In this document: positions 1-8,266 of the stretch, piece after piece
Position numbering within the stretch: position 1 is the first letter of the stretch
How the letters are laid out: every line of letters begins with the position of its first letter
NCBI RefSeq assembly: GCF_009496535.1
Contig: NZ_WIDL01000026.1
Coordinates: 1 to 53,344, forward strand
Direction: 5' to 3'
DNA length: 53,344 bases
DNA from: Stenotrophomonas sp. MYb238
GTDB lineage: Bacteria > Pseudomonadota > Gammaproteobacteria > Xanthomonadales > Xanthomonadaceae
Notes under the pieces: generated by a model
The model's input: only the letters and a program-made list of their open reading frames with translations
Databases searched by the model: none
What the model was told of the DNA's origin: nothing
Translations under genes and position numbers: made by a program

Positions 1-132
1 GTCGAGGAAGGGGCGGAGGGGGGGCATAGGTTAGTTGGGTATGAAAACGAACGAATAGTACGTGGTGGAAAATCGGTTTGCTGATGGAGAGATCGGGTCT
101 TACCCAATAGCGGTCTTCTTATGACTGTAGCT

Positions 133-3100
133 TCAGTTGCTTGCCGCAACGTTGCGACAAGCAGCACTGACATCCCCTTGGCCGACGTAAAGCTTTACGT
201 CCTTCGCAACTGGGCCACGGAATGAAAAAAAGACTGAGAACTCAAGTTGAACTCCTCTGTGCAGCTGTCCCCACAAACTGCTGGCCGCTCTCTTGGATAT
301 ATATACGTCGCATCCGAGACCCACGCAACGCACGAATGAAAAGCTAGGCCTGACTGTGCCGATACTGCCCACAAATCTCCTCACTCGTCCCGCTTCCCTC
401 ACAGGCTCGGATGCAGTGTCGATTAGCTCAGGTGACACCTTTGCGCGAGCGAGAGATCTAAACAGATCCTCTGCTTTAGAGCGATCCCCGTAAAGGAAGC
501 TAAATCGCGCAAAGAGGAACTGTGCCTGATATCTATTGTCACCGTCAGAGAAGCTCCGACGGAGATGTTCAATAATATCCTGTGCGCGATCTTCCTCAGC
601 GAATGCCCGAATGGTTTCCGCTAACGCAAGATGTACCTCCTTATTAGGCCCGGCGGCACGAAGCGTCTCAGACAGAACCCGCTCGGCCTCATCAAACCGT
701 CCCTCGGCTGTGTATCGTTCGGCCAAGCGAATGGCCAAGAAGCTTGTGTGCTTGTCTGTTTTGTGCGCCTGCTCAAGAATGAAGGTGGCCTTGGGGTGCT
801 CACTCATGGCAGTTGCAAGTCTGGACTCAACCGTCGAAATAAAAGCATCACGTGGGAAGGACTGCCTGCAGCTGGATAGTACGGACTGAATATCACGAAG
901 GAGGGTTGTTATAATATTTGCTGAGCTGTCAGATGCGTCATTGAGTCGATCCTCCAGCTCATCTATTAGTAGGTCAGCTTTTAGGACAAATGGGTAGGAG
1001 TCTCGGCGATCAGAGATCAGCCTATTAAGAATTGCAGAGGCTTCCTGTCTCCGTTTGTCCCGTTCAAGTACATTTTTGCTCTCTCTCGCTTGCCTCCTAA
1101 GAACAGAAGCTTTGACATGGAGCGTCGATTTGGTTGGCCGAAGATTTCTAGATGCGGCGATAGCCTGGTCAATCAGATGGCTTGCCCGCTTTACATCACC
1201 GTTCTTGTGCTGTAACTCAAATTGCGCAAGATGCTGATCAACCACCTCGTCTGGCACCCCAGCATCTCGCGCCGCCTTGAATACTGCGTATGCAAGAGAC
1301 TTATCCGTGAAGTCTTTAGCTAATTGTCTCGCACGAATTAGCTTAGTTACGGCCTCATTGTCGGTATTATAGCCAGTGTTTAGAGACTGAATTATCCTTA
1401 CGAGCTGCGCACTACGAGCATTTTCTCCAGGCACTGCAGCATCAAATACGATGTCTGCGATGCTTGGATGACGCGACTTGTACACGTAATCCCCAAGCGA
1501 TCCCCAGAACTGCGTATGCACGACGTGCTCCAGAGGCTGAAAGAGTCGCTCGTGAAAGTCCTCCATCCTTATCCCGCTGACCCGCGATATCGTTCCAGCG
1601 CGGACGGGAACTCCCACTCGATGAACAGTGCAGATGTCCAAGTACAGTCTTTGAGCTTCCGTGGGGACGAGTTGGGTATATTCATCTGCGACAATTTCGG
1701 CAAAGGATCTGCCGGACGTAGCTTCGTGCAATGCGACAAGAAGTTGGTTGTTTAGCTTGGATTTTAGGTATACGACAGCATCTTCCAAGGTGAATTTGGC
1801 CATGTAGCCAAGACAATTTGATTTCTTTAATTTCAGTATTAACTCGCCAACTTCTGTCTCCGACAGGTCAAGGACGTCATATGTCTCATTAACAAAAGGC
1901 GTGAGCTCGGCGCCATCTACGTTCCATTGATTGGTTCTTTCAGCGCATACGATCTTCAACTCAAGTCGCTGCTTCTTGGCCTGTCGCATCAGCTCCGTTA
2001 GATCCTCAACATGATCTAAGGCTTCGTCTACAACAATATAGATCGGCTCATCTATTAACTGGTAAAGCTCTTTCACAAGATCAAAATTAATGCGCGAGCC
2101 CTGCGAAACGTAGAAGGTTGGCTTGCCATAGGTGATCGCAGCTTCCCACGCAAAACGCTTGAGCGCGATCGTCTTGCCGCTGCCGGCATATCCAAGCAAA
2201 GCAAAGAACTTCGGGCCGTCTTCCCTGACGTCGCCGATTACCAAGTCCAGTAGCAGTTCTTCCGTGGTGCTTCTGGTGACATCGAGATTCCCAGGTATCC
2301 ATGCGAACCCATCACTGGAGCCGCGATAAAAATCCTGCGGTGACACGGTCTCCAGCTGCATGTCAGGGTGGATGTGAATTAAATCGTATGCCAAGTACGC
2401 AAGAAGTTCAGGGGATGGGGTGCCGTTTCCAGAGATGTGCTTAGATATGCTTCCTCTTTCTCCCTTCCGTAGCGCCGCGAGGGTAAGGTTTGCGTCCGTA
2501 ACTGCCGTGCGGAGGTAGGTGAACAACTCGTCAAAAGTAGCTGGCACCGCATCAACTCTTCTCGACTCCCACAATGCCACTTCTTCTTCAATCAAATCAG
2601 GATTCGCGTACACAAATCGCTTGTGTGATATGGCGTTATCAAATATATCGAACATGATATCGCGGACATTTTCGTCAGCAAGCGAGTAACCGCTGAAGAT
2701 GATTGGGTGATCGAATGCCCAATCTTTTAGATAGTTGAATAGGCGCGTACGCCTGTTTCTGAATCGCGAATACTCTGTACTGCTCAGAATGAGAGGAAGG
2801 TGGGTGTCAGCTGCCCGCGTTACGCAGCCGTGCAGTTTCAGTAATGGGACAGATGCCCCGCCGCTACTTATCGTGCCCTTAAAATCGTCGTCGTCGCAGA
2901 TGATGGGTACAAGCTTCTGTTGCGGGCTTTTGTAGCGCTCATAAGCCCGTTCTATGGCGAGGTCATAGTTTGTAGTGACGATAGCCTTCCAGCGGTACCT
3001 TGGTATCTCGAGATGAGATCGAGTCGCCTCAAGCGAATAATACTGATCACGAACGAGACGTTGCATGTCGAGCATCCCCGCTGCGGAGGTTACGAGATCC

Positions 3101-3303
3101 CCCACTGCGGCCAAACTCTTGTTCTTTCCCTTTCCCCCAAGGAACTCATCGCAAAGCTTGTCCCGCAAGCCTGTCGCAGATGGCGCCTTTGAGCCATCAC
3201 TTGCTCTGCACTCAAAAGACGCTCCAGAGCCTAGGAAGAGAATGGACTCCCCTTTTGCTATGAGATCAAGTGTGTGCGATGGAATCTTCCATGCTTCAAG
3301 CAT
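133..3303 (-). CDS. SIR2-STAND NTPase-TPR protein, probable antiphage defence effector
   Basis: 1056 aa. Residues 1-270 are a SIR2-like NAD-binding domain: FLGSGAS at 23-29, TTNYD at 110-114, LKLHG at 155-159 with the presumed catalytic His158, and FSGYSLAD at 203-210. A P-loop STAND/NACHT-type ATPase follows, with Walker A GYAGSGKT at 371-378 and Walker B IYIVVDE at 421-427. Residues ~640-960 are helical and TPR-like. The tail (977-1040) resembles a cold-shock/OB barrel, with GPVAKDVKL matching the end of the Csp fold. SIR2-STAND proteins (Avs5-type and relatives) are known defence systems that deplete NAD after sensing phage; that role here is inferred. The ATG follows a GAGAGG ribosome site. 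The gene is visibly AT-richer than the rest of the window and lies beside symE, suggesting horizontal acquisition. The ligand sensed cannot be read from sequence. Confidence 0.85.
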   Translation of the reverse strand: MLEAWKIPSHTLDLIAKGESILFLGSGASFECRASDGSKAPSATGLRDKLCDEFLGGKGKNKSLAAVGDLVTSAAGMLDMQRLVRDQYYSLEATRSHLEIPRYRWKAIVTTNYDLAIERAYERYKSPQQKLVPIICDDDDFKGTISSGGASVPLLKLHGCVTRAADTHLPLILSSTEYSRFRNRRTRLFNYLKDWAFDHPIIFSGYSLADENVRDIMFDIFDNAISHKRFVYANPDLIEEEVALWESRRVDAVPATFDELFTYLRTAVTDANLTLAALRKGERGSISKHISGNGTPSPELLAYLAYDLIHIHPDMQLETVSPQDFYRGSSDGFAWIPGNLDVTRSTTEELLLDLVIGDVREDGPKFFALLGYAGSGKTIALKRFAWEAAITYGKPTFYVSQGSRINFDLVKELYQLIDEPIYIVVDEALDHVEDLTELMRQAKKQRLELKIVCAERTNQWNVDGAELTPFVNETYDVLDLSETEVGELILKLKKSNCLGYMAKFTLEDAVVYLKSKLNNQLLVALHEATSGRSFAEIVADEYTQLVPTEAQRLYLDICTVHRVGVPVRAGTISRVSGIRMEDFHERLFQPLEHVVHTQFWGSLGDYVYKSRHPSIADIVFDAAVPGENARSAQLVRIIQSLNTGYNTDNEAVTKLIRARQLAKDFTDKSLAYAVFKAARDAGVPDEVVDQHLAQFELQHKNGDVKRASHLIDQAIAASRNLRPTKSTLHVKASVLRRQARESKNVLERDKRRQEASAILNRLISDRRDSYPFVLKADLLIDELEDRLNDASDSSANIITTLLRDIQSVLSSCRQSFPRDAFISTVESRLATAMSEHPKATFILEQAHKTDKHTSFLAIRLAERYTAEGRFDEAERVLSETLRAAGPNKEVHLALAETIRAFAEEDRAQDIIEHLRRSFSDGDNRYQAQFLFARFSFLYGDRSKAEDLFRSLARAKVSPELIDTASEPVREAGRVRRFVGSIGTVRPSFSFVRCVGLGCDVYISKRAASSLWGQLHRGVQLEFSVFFSFRGPVAKDVKLYVGQGDVSAACRNVAASN

Positions 3304-3339
3304 ATCCGCCTCTCTATCTTAAGTTCCTTTCCATTCATC

Positions 3340-3430
3340 TTATACCTCCAGATATCGCAAGCTTCTAGTTGGTACATCTACAAGAGCAATCGCCAGTTTT
3401 TCGTGGACAGTAGATTTCCGCTGTGTCGGA
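3340..3430 (-). pseudogene. 3' remnant of a gene upstream of the SIR2-STAND gene
   Basis: An open frame with AT-rich composition like that of the defence gene ends at a TAA just upstream of it, inside GGAGGTATAAGATG. Its last residues read TVHEKLAIALVDVPTRSLR and then YLEV. Upstream of about 3430 the composition changes abruptly to the GC-rich symE leader, and the frame there is not convincing. It may be the surviving tail of a partner gene in the donor operon, cut at the insertion boundary. It is too short to assign to a family, and chance coding cannot be excluded. Confidence 0.3.
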
Positions 3431-3473
3431 ATGGAGAAGTCTGATTGACTTCTGTGAAGACTAGGCAGCACCA

Positions 3474-3690
3474 TCAACCCGCTGCGGCGAAATCCGCAGC
3501 CGGGTTTGACAGCCTGAAACCACAAGGCGCACCAGCGCCCATCTTCGATGCCGGCGCTTTTCTTCAGCCCGGCGATTTGCATGGGCGAAGCAGCCAGTTC
3601 GACGGCGGGCGGTGTGCGGAGGCCGAAAGGCCTGCCGGTTCCTTGTGGCCGGTCTGTCAACCGCGCACCGTCCGCCACCCTCGATTGACA
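3474..3690 (+). ncRNA. Structured leader or antisense-type RNA region upstream of symE
   Basis: This gene-free stretch carries several stable hairpins. One at 3474-3509 has CCGCTGCGG and CCGCAGCCGG arms with loop CGAAAT. A small one at 3526-3539 is GGCGC-ACCA-GCGCC. A long stem pairs 3604-3619 with 3661-3676 at 14 of 16 positions; it encloses AGGCC-GAAA-GGCCT (3620-3633) and a CCGG/CCGG stem. TGTCAA (3655-3660) can pair with TTGACA at either 3506-3511 or 3685-3690, so alternative folds are possible. E. coli symE is repressed by the antisense RNA SymR, so an RNA control region here is plausible. The strand and ends of any transcript are inferred. Confidence 0.35.
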
Positions 3691-3728
3691 GCGAGGCGGC
3701 GGATTCCTCATCGCACAAGGAGTCCGAC

Positions 3729-4086
3729 ATGAGCCGTTCCAAGGAAGTCACACGCGTTTCCACCGTTGCGTCCAACCGCAGCCCATCCAGGCACGAGGCA
3801 CACACGCCGCGGATGATCGATTCCGCGCCGGTTCCGGAGTTGTTTTCGCCCCCGTTGCCGGCGCCGCCCGCTTCCAGCGGCTGGGCGCGCATACCCAAGC
3901 GCTGCACGATGGGTTACCTGCTATTACGACGAGCGCCGGGGCCAACAAATCGTCGGCCGTGCCGTGCCCAGTCTGCGCCTGTCCGGCCGTTGGCTGGAAC
4001 GCTGCGGCTTTGCCGTGGGCGATGCATTGGAGGTGACGGTGGGTGATGGGTTGTTGTTGATCAGCCGTCACAAGGGCGGCGCCTGA
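3729..4086 (+). pseudogene. symE: symE-like toxin gene with a one-base frameshift
   Basis: It starts at an ATG 7 nt after AAGGAG. The first frame gives a Ser/Pro-rich N-terminus ending KRCTMGY. The reading then has to shift by one base within CTGC at 3918-3921 to continue as YYDERRGQQIVGRAVPSL, followed by the SymE core LRLSGRWLERCGF and a VGDGLLLISRHKGGA tail before TGA. In the SymE family (SymE_toxin, AbrB-like fold) this C-terminal LSGRWL segment is the conserved part. E. coli SymE is SOS-induced, condenses nucleoid or RNA, and lies in the restriction-gene 'immigration control region'. The single extra base makes this copy a probable pseudogene unless it is a sequencing error or a programmed shift. 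Confidence 0.75.
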
Positions 4087-4130
4087 GAAAGTCCAAAGCA
4101 GCTGTTCCAGCTGCAATGCGAAGGAAAACG

Positions 4131-4156
4131 AAGAAGCCCGCTTTGGCGGGCTTCTT
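4131..4156. terminator. Bidirectional terminator between symE and the nucleotidyltransferase gene
   Basis: A perfect 11-bp stem, AAGAAGCCCGC/GCGGGCTTCTT, with loop TTTG. The A/T-rich outer ends allow it to work on both strands, for the rightward symE gene and the leftward gene ending at 4221. Confidence 0.8.
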
Positions 4157-4220
4157 CACCGATCACCTGGGCTGTCCTCGATCCTGCCGGCGTCGAGTTA
4201 CGAGCTGAGGCTGGGTGTTC

Positions 4221-5039
4221 TCACTCGGGCGCATGCTCCCGCAGCATCTGCCTGAAGCGGGCATCCAGCGCTTCGCTGTCGCCGTGCCCAGTTGGAAGCG
4301 AGGGCGCGGCGTTGCTGCGGCGTTGCAGTTCTGTGTCGATGTAGTCGCTGATGGCGGCGATACGCGCACCATCGGCCACTTCGGCGCTGCGGCGTTTCAC
4401 TTCCAGCAGCGCGTCGATGGCCGAGCGGACGGGGCCTTCTGGCAGCAGGCGATCGAGCAGGTCTTCGAAAGCCATCGGCGGCGGGGTGGGATCGTTCTCG
4501 ATCCACTGGCAGGCCAGCAAGGGCCGCAGTACGTACAGATACTTCTTGGTGCGTACGCGCTCGCCCTTCAGGTAGCCGCGATGGTTGGCGGTGGCCATGT
4601 TGAAGTAGTGCCACCAGCTGCCGAGCGGTGAATGGAACTCGGTGACGGCTTCGCGCAATGAGGCGATGGCTCGCGCATCGCCGCGATACAGGATGGGGGA
4701 ACGCAGCCACTCCGACAGCGTGGGATTGGATTTGGACACCAGCCGCAACGCTTTGCGCAGATCCCAGCCGCTGACGTCGAGTTCGTCATCGATAGGCAGT
4801 TCGATGACATCCCGCTGTGGCTCGTCGGGACCGCTGCGCTCGTTGACGCTCAGGTACCACGGTTGACGGTGCACGTAGACGAAGCGCGCGTCGTAGTCGC
4901 TGTCTGGAGAGGAAAATCCCCAGCCGCGGCTGCCGGATTCGCAGGCCATCAGTATGCGTACGTCGTGCCGGCGCTCGATGCCTTCCAGCGCGGCCAGTAC
5001 GGCTTCACGCTTTTCCGGGTCTATCGGATGGATATCCAT
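4221..5039 (-). CDS. Nucleotidyltransferase-fold protein (YcgL/RlaP type)
   Basis: 272 aa. The N-terminal half carries the nucleotidyltransferase signature: CESGSRGWGFSSPDSDYDAR gives the G-S motif (residues ~35-40) and the paired acidic residues DSDYD that bind metal. The central part (HYFNMATANHRGYLKG, RTKKYLYVLRPLLA) is typical of the predicted nucleotidyltransferase family of COG3541/PF10127, which includes RlaP. The substrate is unknown for most members; tRNA or RNA end modification has been suggested for relatives. It lies 74 bp downstream of mnmG on the same strand and may be co-transcribed with it. The terminator at 4131-4156 closes the unit. Confidence 0.75.
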   Translation of the reverse strand: MDIHPIDPEKREAVLAALEGIERRHDVRILMACESGSRGWGFSSPDSDYDARFVYVHRQPWYLSVNERSGPDEPQRDVIELPIDDELDVSGWDLRKALRLVSKSNPTLSEWLRSPILYRGDARAIASLREAVTEFHSPLGSWWHYFNMATANHRGYLKGERVRTKKYLYVLRPLLACQWIENDPTPPPMAFEDLLDRLLPEGPVRSAIDALLEVKRRSAEVADGARIAAISDYIDTELQRRSNAAPSLPTGHGDSEALDARFRQMLREHAPE

Positions 5040-5113
5040 ATCCTGCGGTACTCGTTGTGGAGAGTGGCGAGTCTAGGCGAACTCATGCACTGCCATCCGC
5101 TACTCGGCTGGAA

Positions 5114-7003
5114 TCAAGCCACCTTCCCGCGCCGCGCCCGCTCCAGGTGCACCAACAACAGCGAGATCGCGGCCGGGGTCATGCCGGGGATGCGTTGGGC
5201 CTGGCCAATGGTCTGCGGGCGCACGCGTTCGAGTTTCTGCAGCACTTCGGCGGAGAGGCCGCGCACGGCGGCGAAGTCGAAGCCTTCGGCAATGGCGGTG
5301 TTCTCGTGACGCTGCTGGCGTTCGATTTCCTCGCGCTGGCGGTCCAGGTAGCCGGCGTACTTGACGCTGATTTCCACCTGTTCGGCCACACGCGCATCAT
5401 CCACGCCGGGGCCGAGCGAGGGCACCTGCATCAGTTTGGCGTAGTCCAGTTCCGGGCGCTTGATCAGGTCGAGCACGTTGGTTTCGCGGCTCACCGCCAC
5501 GCCGGTGGTTGCCTGCACTTCGCGGCCCAGGGCGTTAGCGGGTGTGGCCCACAGGCCGCGCAGGCGCGCGCTTTCACTGGCGACGGCGGCCTGCTTGGTT
5601 TCGAACGCGTGCCAGCGGCGGTCGTCGACCAGGCCCAGCTCGCGGCCGGTCGGGGTCAGGCGCGCGTCGGCATTGTCCTCGCGCAGCTGCAGCCGGTATT
5701 CGGCGCGGCTGGTGAACATGCGGTAGGGCTCGCTGGTGCCGTGGGTGATCAGGTCGTCCACCAGCACGCCGATGTAGGCCTCGTCGCGGCGCGGGCACCA
5801 GCCGTCGCGGCCCTGCACGAACAGCGCGGCGTTGACGCCGGCCAGCAGGCCCTGCGCGCCGGCTTCCTCGTAGCCGGTGGTGCCGTTGATCTGGCCGGCG
5901 AAGAACAGGCCGGCGACCTGGCGGGTTTCCAGCGTGTTCTTCAGCCCACGCGGGTCGAAGAAGTCGTATTCGATGGCGTAGCCGGGGCGGGTGATGTGCG
6001 CGTGCTCGAAGCCGCGGATGCTGCGCACCAGTTCCAGCTGCACGTCGAACGGCAGCGAGGTGGAAATGCCGTTGGGGTAGATCTCCACCACGTCCAGGCC
6101 TTCGGGCTCGACGAAGATCTGGTGGCTGTCCTTTTCGGCGAAGCGCACCACCTTGTCCTCGATGGATGGGCAATAGCGCGGGCCGATGCCTTCGATCTGG
6201 CCGGAATACAGCGGCGAGCGGTGCAGCGCGTTGCGGATGATCTCGTGCGTGTGCTCGCTGGTGTGGGTGATCCAGCAGCTCACCTGCCGCGGGTGCTCGG
6301 CGATGTTGCCCAGGTAGGACATCACCGGCAGCGGGTCGTCGCCGGGTTGTTCCTCCATGACGCTGTAGTCGAGCGAGCGGCCGTCGATGCGCGGCGGCGT
6401 GCCGGTCTTGAGCCGGTCGATGGCGAACGGGCGCTCGCGCAGGCGCGCGGCCAGCGTGGTGGCCGGCGGGTCGCCCATGCGCCCGGCGGTGTACTGGGTT
6501 TCGCCGATGTGGATCTTGCCGGCGAGGAAGGTGCCGGCGGTGAGCACTACGGCTGGCGCATGGAAGGTCAGCCCGGTCTGGGTGATGGCGCCGCGCACGG
6601 CGTCGCCTTCGATCACCAGGTCGTCCACCGCCGCCTGGAACACGGTCAGGTTGGGCTGCGATTCGACGATGCGGCGGATCGCCATGCGGTACAGGTTGCG
6701 GTCGGCCTGGCAGCGGGTGGCGCGCACCGCCGGGCCCTTGGAGGCGTTGAGCGTGCGCCACTGGATGCCGGCCTGGTCGGCGGCGTGCGCCATGGCCCCG
6801 CCCAGTGCGTCGATCTCCTTGACCAGGTGGCCCTTGCCGATGCCGCCGATGGCCGGGTTGCAGCTCATCGCGCCCACCGTTTCCACGTTGTGGGTCAGCA
6901 GCAGGGTGCGGGCGCCGCCGCGCGCCGCGGCCAGTGCGGCCTCGGTGCCGGCGTGGCCGCCGCCGATGACGATGACGTCGTAACGATGGAAGGAGTCGGT
7001 CAT
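5114..7003 (-). CDS. mnmG: tRNA uridine-5-carboxymethylaminomethyl modification enzyme MnmG (GidA)
   Basis: 629 aa. With MnmE it installs the cmnm5 group on U34 of tRNAs reading NNA/NNG codons, using FAD and NADH. The N-terminus [19 protein letters not shown] is the FAD-binding Rossmann motif (GGGHAG at 14-19). [30 protein letters not shown] and [12 protein letters not shown] are family signatures. The C-terminal helical region ending [18 protein letters not shown] is the MnmE/tRNA-binding part. The frame stays open about 310 nt further upstream, but the family start is the ATG giving [10 protein letters not shown], which gives the usual 629-residue length. Confidence 0.97.
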   Translation of the reverse strand: MTDSFHRYDVIVIGGGHAGTEAALAAARGGARTLLLTHNVETVGAMSCNPAIGGIGKGHLVKEIDALGGAMAHAADQAGIQWRTLNASKGPAVRATRCQADRNLYRMAIRRIVESQPNLTVFQAAVDDLVIEGDAVRGAITQTGLTFHAPAVVLTAGTFLAGKIHIGETQYTAGRMGDPPATTLAARLRERPFAIDRLKTGTPPRIDGRSLDYSVMEEQPGDDPLPVMSYLGNIAEHPRQVSCWITHTSEHTHEIIRNALHRSPLYSGQIEGIGPRYCPSIEDKVVRFAEKDSHQIFVEPEGLDVVEIYPNGISTSLPFDVQLELVRSIRGFEHAHITRPGYAIEYDFFDPRGLKNTLETRQVAGLFFAGQINGTTGYEEAGAQGLLAGVNAALFVQGRDGWCPRRDEAYIGVLVDDLITHGTSEPYRMFTSRAEYRLQLREDNADARLTPTGRELGLVDDRRWHAFETKQAAVASESARLRGLWATPANALGREVQATTGVAVSRETNVLDLIKRPELDYAKLMQVPSLGPGVDDARVAEQVEISVKYAGYLDRQREEIERQQRHENTAIAEGFDFAAVRGLSAEVLQKLERVRPQTIGQAQRIPGMTPAAISLLLVHLERARRGKVA

Positions 7004-7120
7004 GAAGGGGATAGGAGGCTTGAAGTGTGAAATCCGTCGTCGGCCCGCGGTATGCGCCCGCGGCGACGGCGTGGTGATTTTACCGCCAATGCCCGACGGG
7101 CATAGGCGCAGGCCTAAAGT

Positions 7121-7136
7121 TGGCACGCAAACTGCA
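7121..7136 (+). promoter_or_regulatory. Sigma-54 (RpoN) promoter
   Basis: TGGCACGCAAACTGCA matches the RpoN consensus TGGCACG-N4-TTGCW at nearly every position, with GG at 7122-7123 and GC at 7134-7135, the required 12-nt offset. A perfect-arm palindrome ATGCCC-GAC-GGGCAT lies just upstream at 7089-7103 and could bind an activator. It points rightward into a stretch with no gene but with a terminator about 110 nt later. Promoter activity is inferred. Confidence 0.65.
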
Positions 7137-7146
7137 GCTAACGTAT

Positions 7147-7265
7147 TTGCACCCGGCGTGGCATGCGACCAGGGCGCAGTGGCTGGAATTGGAACAGGGG
7201 CCAGCCGAAGCGCACACCGGGGAAGCATGGGGCCGGCAGTCGGGGGACTGCCGGCCCTTCTTTCA
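7147..7265 (+). ncRNA. Candidate sigma-54-dependent small RNA
   Basis: The start (~7147) is placed about 12 nt after the GC of the RpoN element. The end is an 11-bp terminator hairpin, GGGCCGGCAGT (7230-7240) pairing with ACTGCCGGCCC (7247-7257), followed by TTCTTTCATT. The ~119-nt product has another hairpin, GGCTGG...CCAGCC (7179-7204 region), whose loop carries repeated GGA (TGGAATTGGAACAGG), a feature of RsmA/CsrA-binding RNAs. No credible protein is encoded within it. I do not recognise it as a named RNA family. The divergent mnmG gene starts 118 bp to its left. Confidence 0.5.
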
Positions 7266-7365
7266 TTGCGGGGTTCCCACGGCCGGGCAGGCGGGCCGGA
7301 GCGTTGCGGCGTCATGCCTCACGCGGCCCGGAGCCCGGATGGAAGCCTTCGCCCGTACCCGGAAA

Positions 7366-7396
7366 GACAAAGCCCCGGCCATGCCGGGGCTTTGTC
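7366..7396 (-). terminator. Intrinsic terminator downstream of the lipoprotein gene
   Basis: A perfect 14-bp stem GACAAAGCCCCGGC/GCCGGGGCTTTGTC with a CAT loop. On the minus strand it is followed by TTTCC, so it probably ends transcription of the leftward lipoprotein gene. It is nearly symmetric and could also act on rightward readthrough. Confidence 0.7.
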
Positions 7397-7563
7397 GTTG
7401 TAGGCGCCGATGTCCGGCAGGGCCGGAACAGGGGGGATCCAGATTTCCTGACGGACATCGACATTGAAGCGGTCGGACGTGAGGGGCAGTTCGGGTCAGT
7501 TATCGACGCTGCCGGTCACCCGGTCCGACAAGATTGCCTGGTTTTTCGGCAATTGCAAGCGCC

Positions 7564-8127
7564 TTAGAGTTCCTGTTGCCGTGCCGACTCCCGTGGGCGG
7601 GAATGTGACGGCGGTCGGGCCGGTGCCGGGCGCTGCATCATCGGACGCGGCGCGTCGGCGCGTGGCGCCGGCATTGCCCGCGGGACCGGCTGGGTCGGGC
7701 GCGGCTGCGGACGCTGCTGCCGGTCCATGTCGCGCCACGGCGATTTGCCGCCGCCTTCCACCGGCGGGCGTGGCGGACGGGGCGGGGGGCCGTTGCCGTC
7801 GCCGGGACGCGGCGGCGGGCGGTGGCCGCCATTGCCGTTGCCATGGGCCGGCGGGCGGGGACCATTGCCCCAGTGGCCGCCATGCGGCGGACGCGGGTTG
7901 TACGGCGGCCGGTAGACCGGGTACGGATAGCGGTAGTCGTAATACCCGTAGCCGCCATAGCCGTAAGGGTCATAGCCGCCGCCATAGGGATAGCCGTACG
8001 GGTAGATGCGCTGCACCGACGTCACACCGCGGTAATAGCCGCCCGCGCCGCCACCGACATAGTCGTAGGTGGCGCAGCCGGACAGGCCGAGCAGCAAGCC
8101 GGCCGAAAGGATCAGGCGCTTTTTCAT
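7564..8127 (-). CDS. Gly/Tyr- then Pro/Arg-rich lipoprotein of unknown function
   Basis: 187 aa from the ATG giving MKKRLILSAGLLLGLSGC, a classic lipoprotein signal peptide with lipobox LSGC at about residue 18. After the Cys comes a Gly-Tyr-rich stretch (YPYGYPYGGGYDPYGYGGYG) and then a long Pro/Arg/Gly-rich low-complexity tail (PRPPHGGHWGNGPRPP and similar). Such envelope lipoproteins are common in xanthomonads, but I know of no function. The start was chosen over an upstream in-frame ATG because it begins the signal peptide and follows AGGGGGA. Low complexity makes homology searches unreliable. Confidence 0.75.
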   Translation of the reverse strand: MKKRLILSAGLLLGLSGCATYDYVGGGAGGYYRGVTSVQRIYPYGYPYGGGYDPYGYGGYGYYDYRYPYPVYRPPYNPRPPHGGHWGNGPRPPAHGNGNGGHRPPPRPGDGNGPPPRPPRPPVEGGGKSPWRDMDRQQRPQPRPTQPVPRAMPAPRADAPRPMMQRPAPARPPSHSRPRESARQQEL

Positions 8128-8266
8128 GACAGTCCCCCTGTTGGGTGCGGAGCCAGCTTCGGGCCCGCGCATTGAATCGGTCCTTAACCCTGCCGGCAGG
8201 GACTGAACACAGGTCCAGCGATGGTTCGAGATGGTCCGGCACCGGGGCCTACGTTAACCTTTCCCC

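Noticed and set aside
3748-4116. Minus-strand ORF opposite symE
   Set aside because: The plus strand has clear SymE sequence; this is its shadow.
5057-7030. Long plus-strand open frame opposite mnmG
   Set aside because: It is the complement of a clear MnmG; the translation is His/Gln/Arg/Val-rich noise of high-GC antisense DNA.
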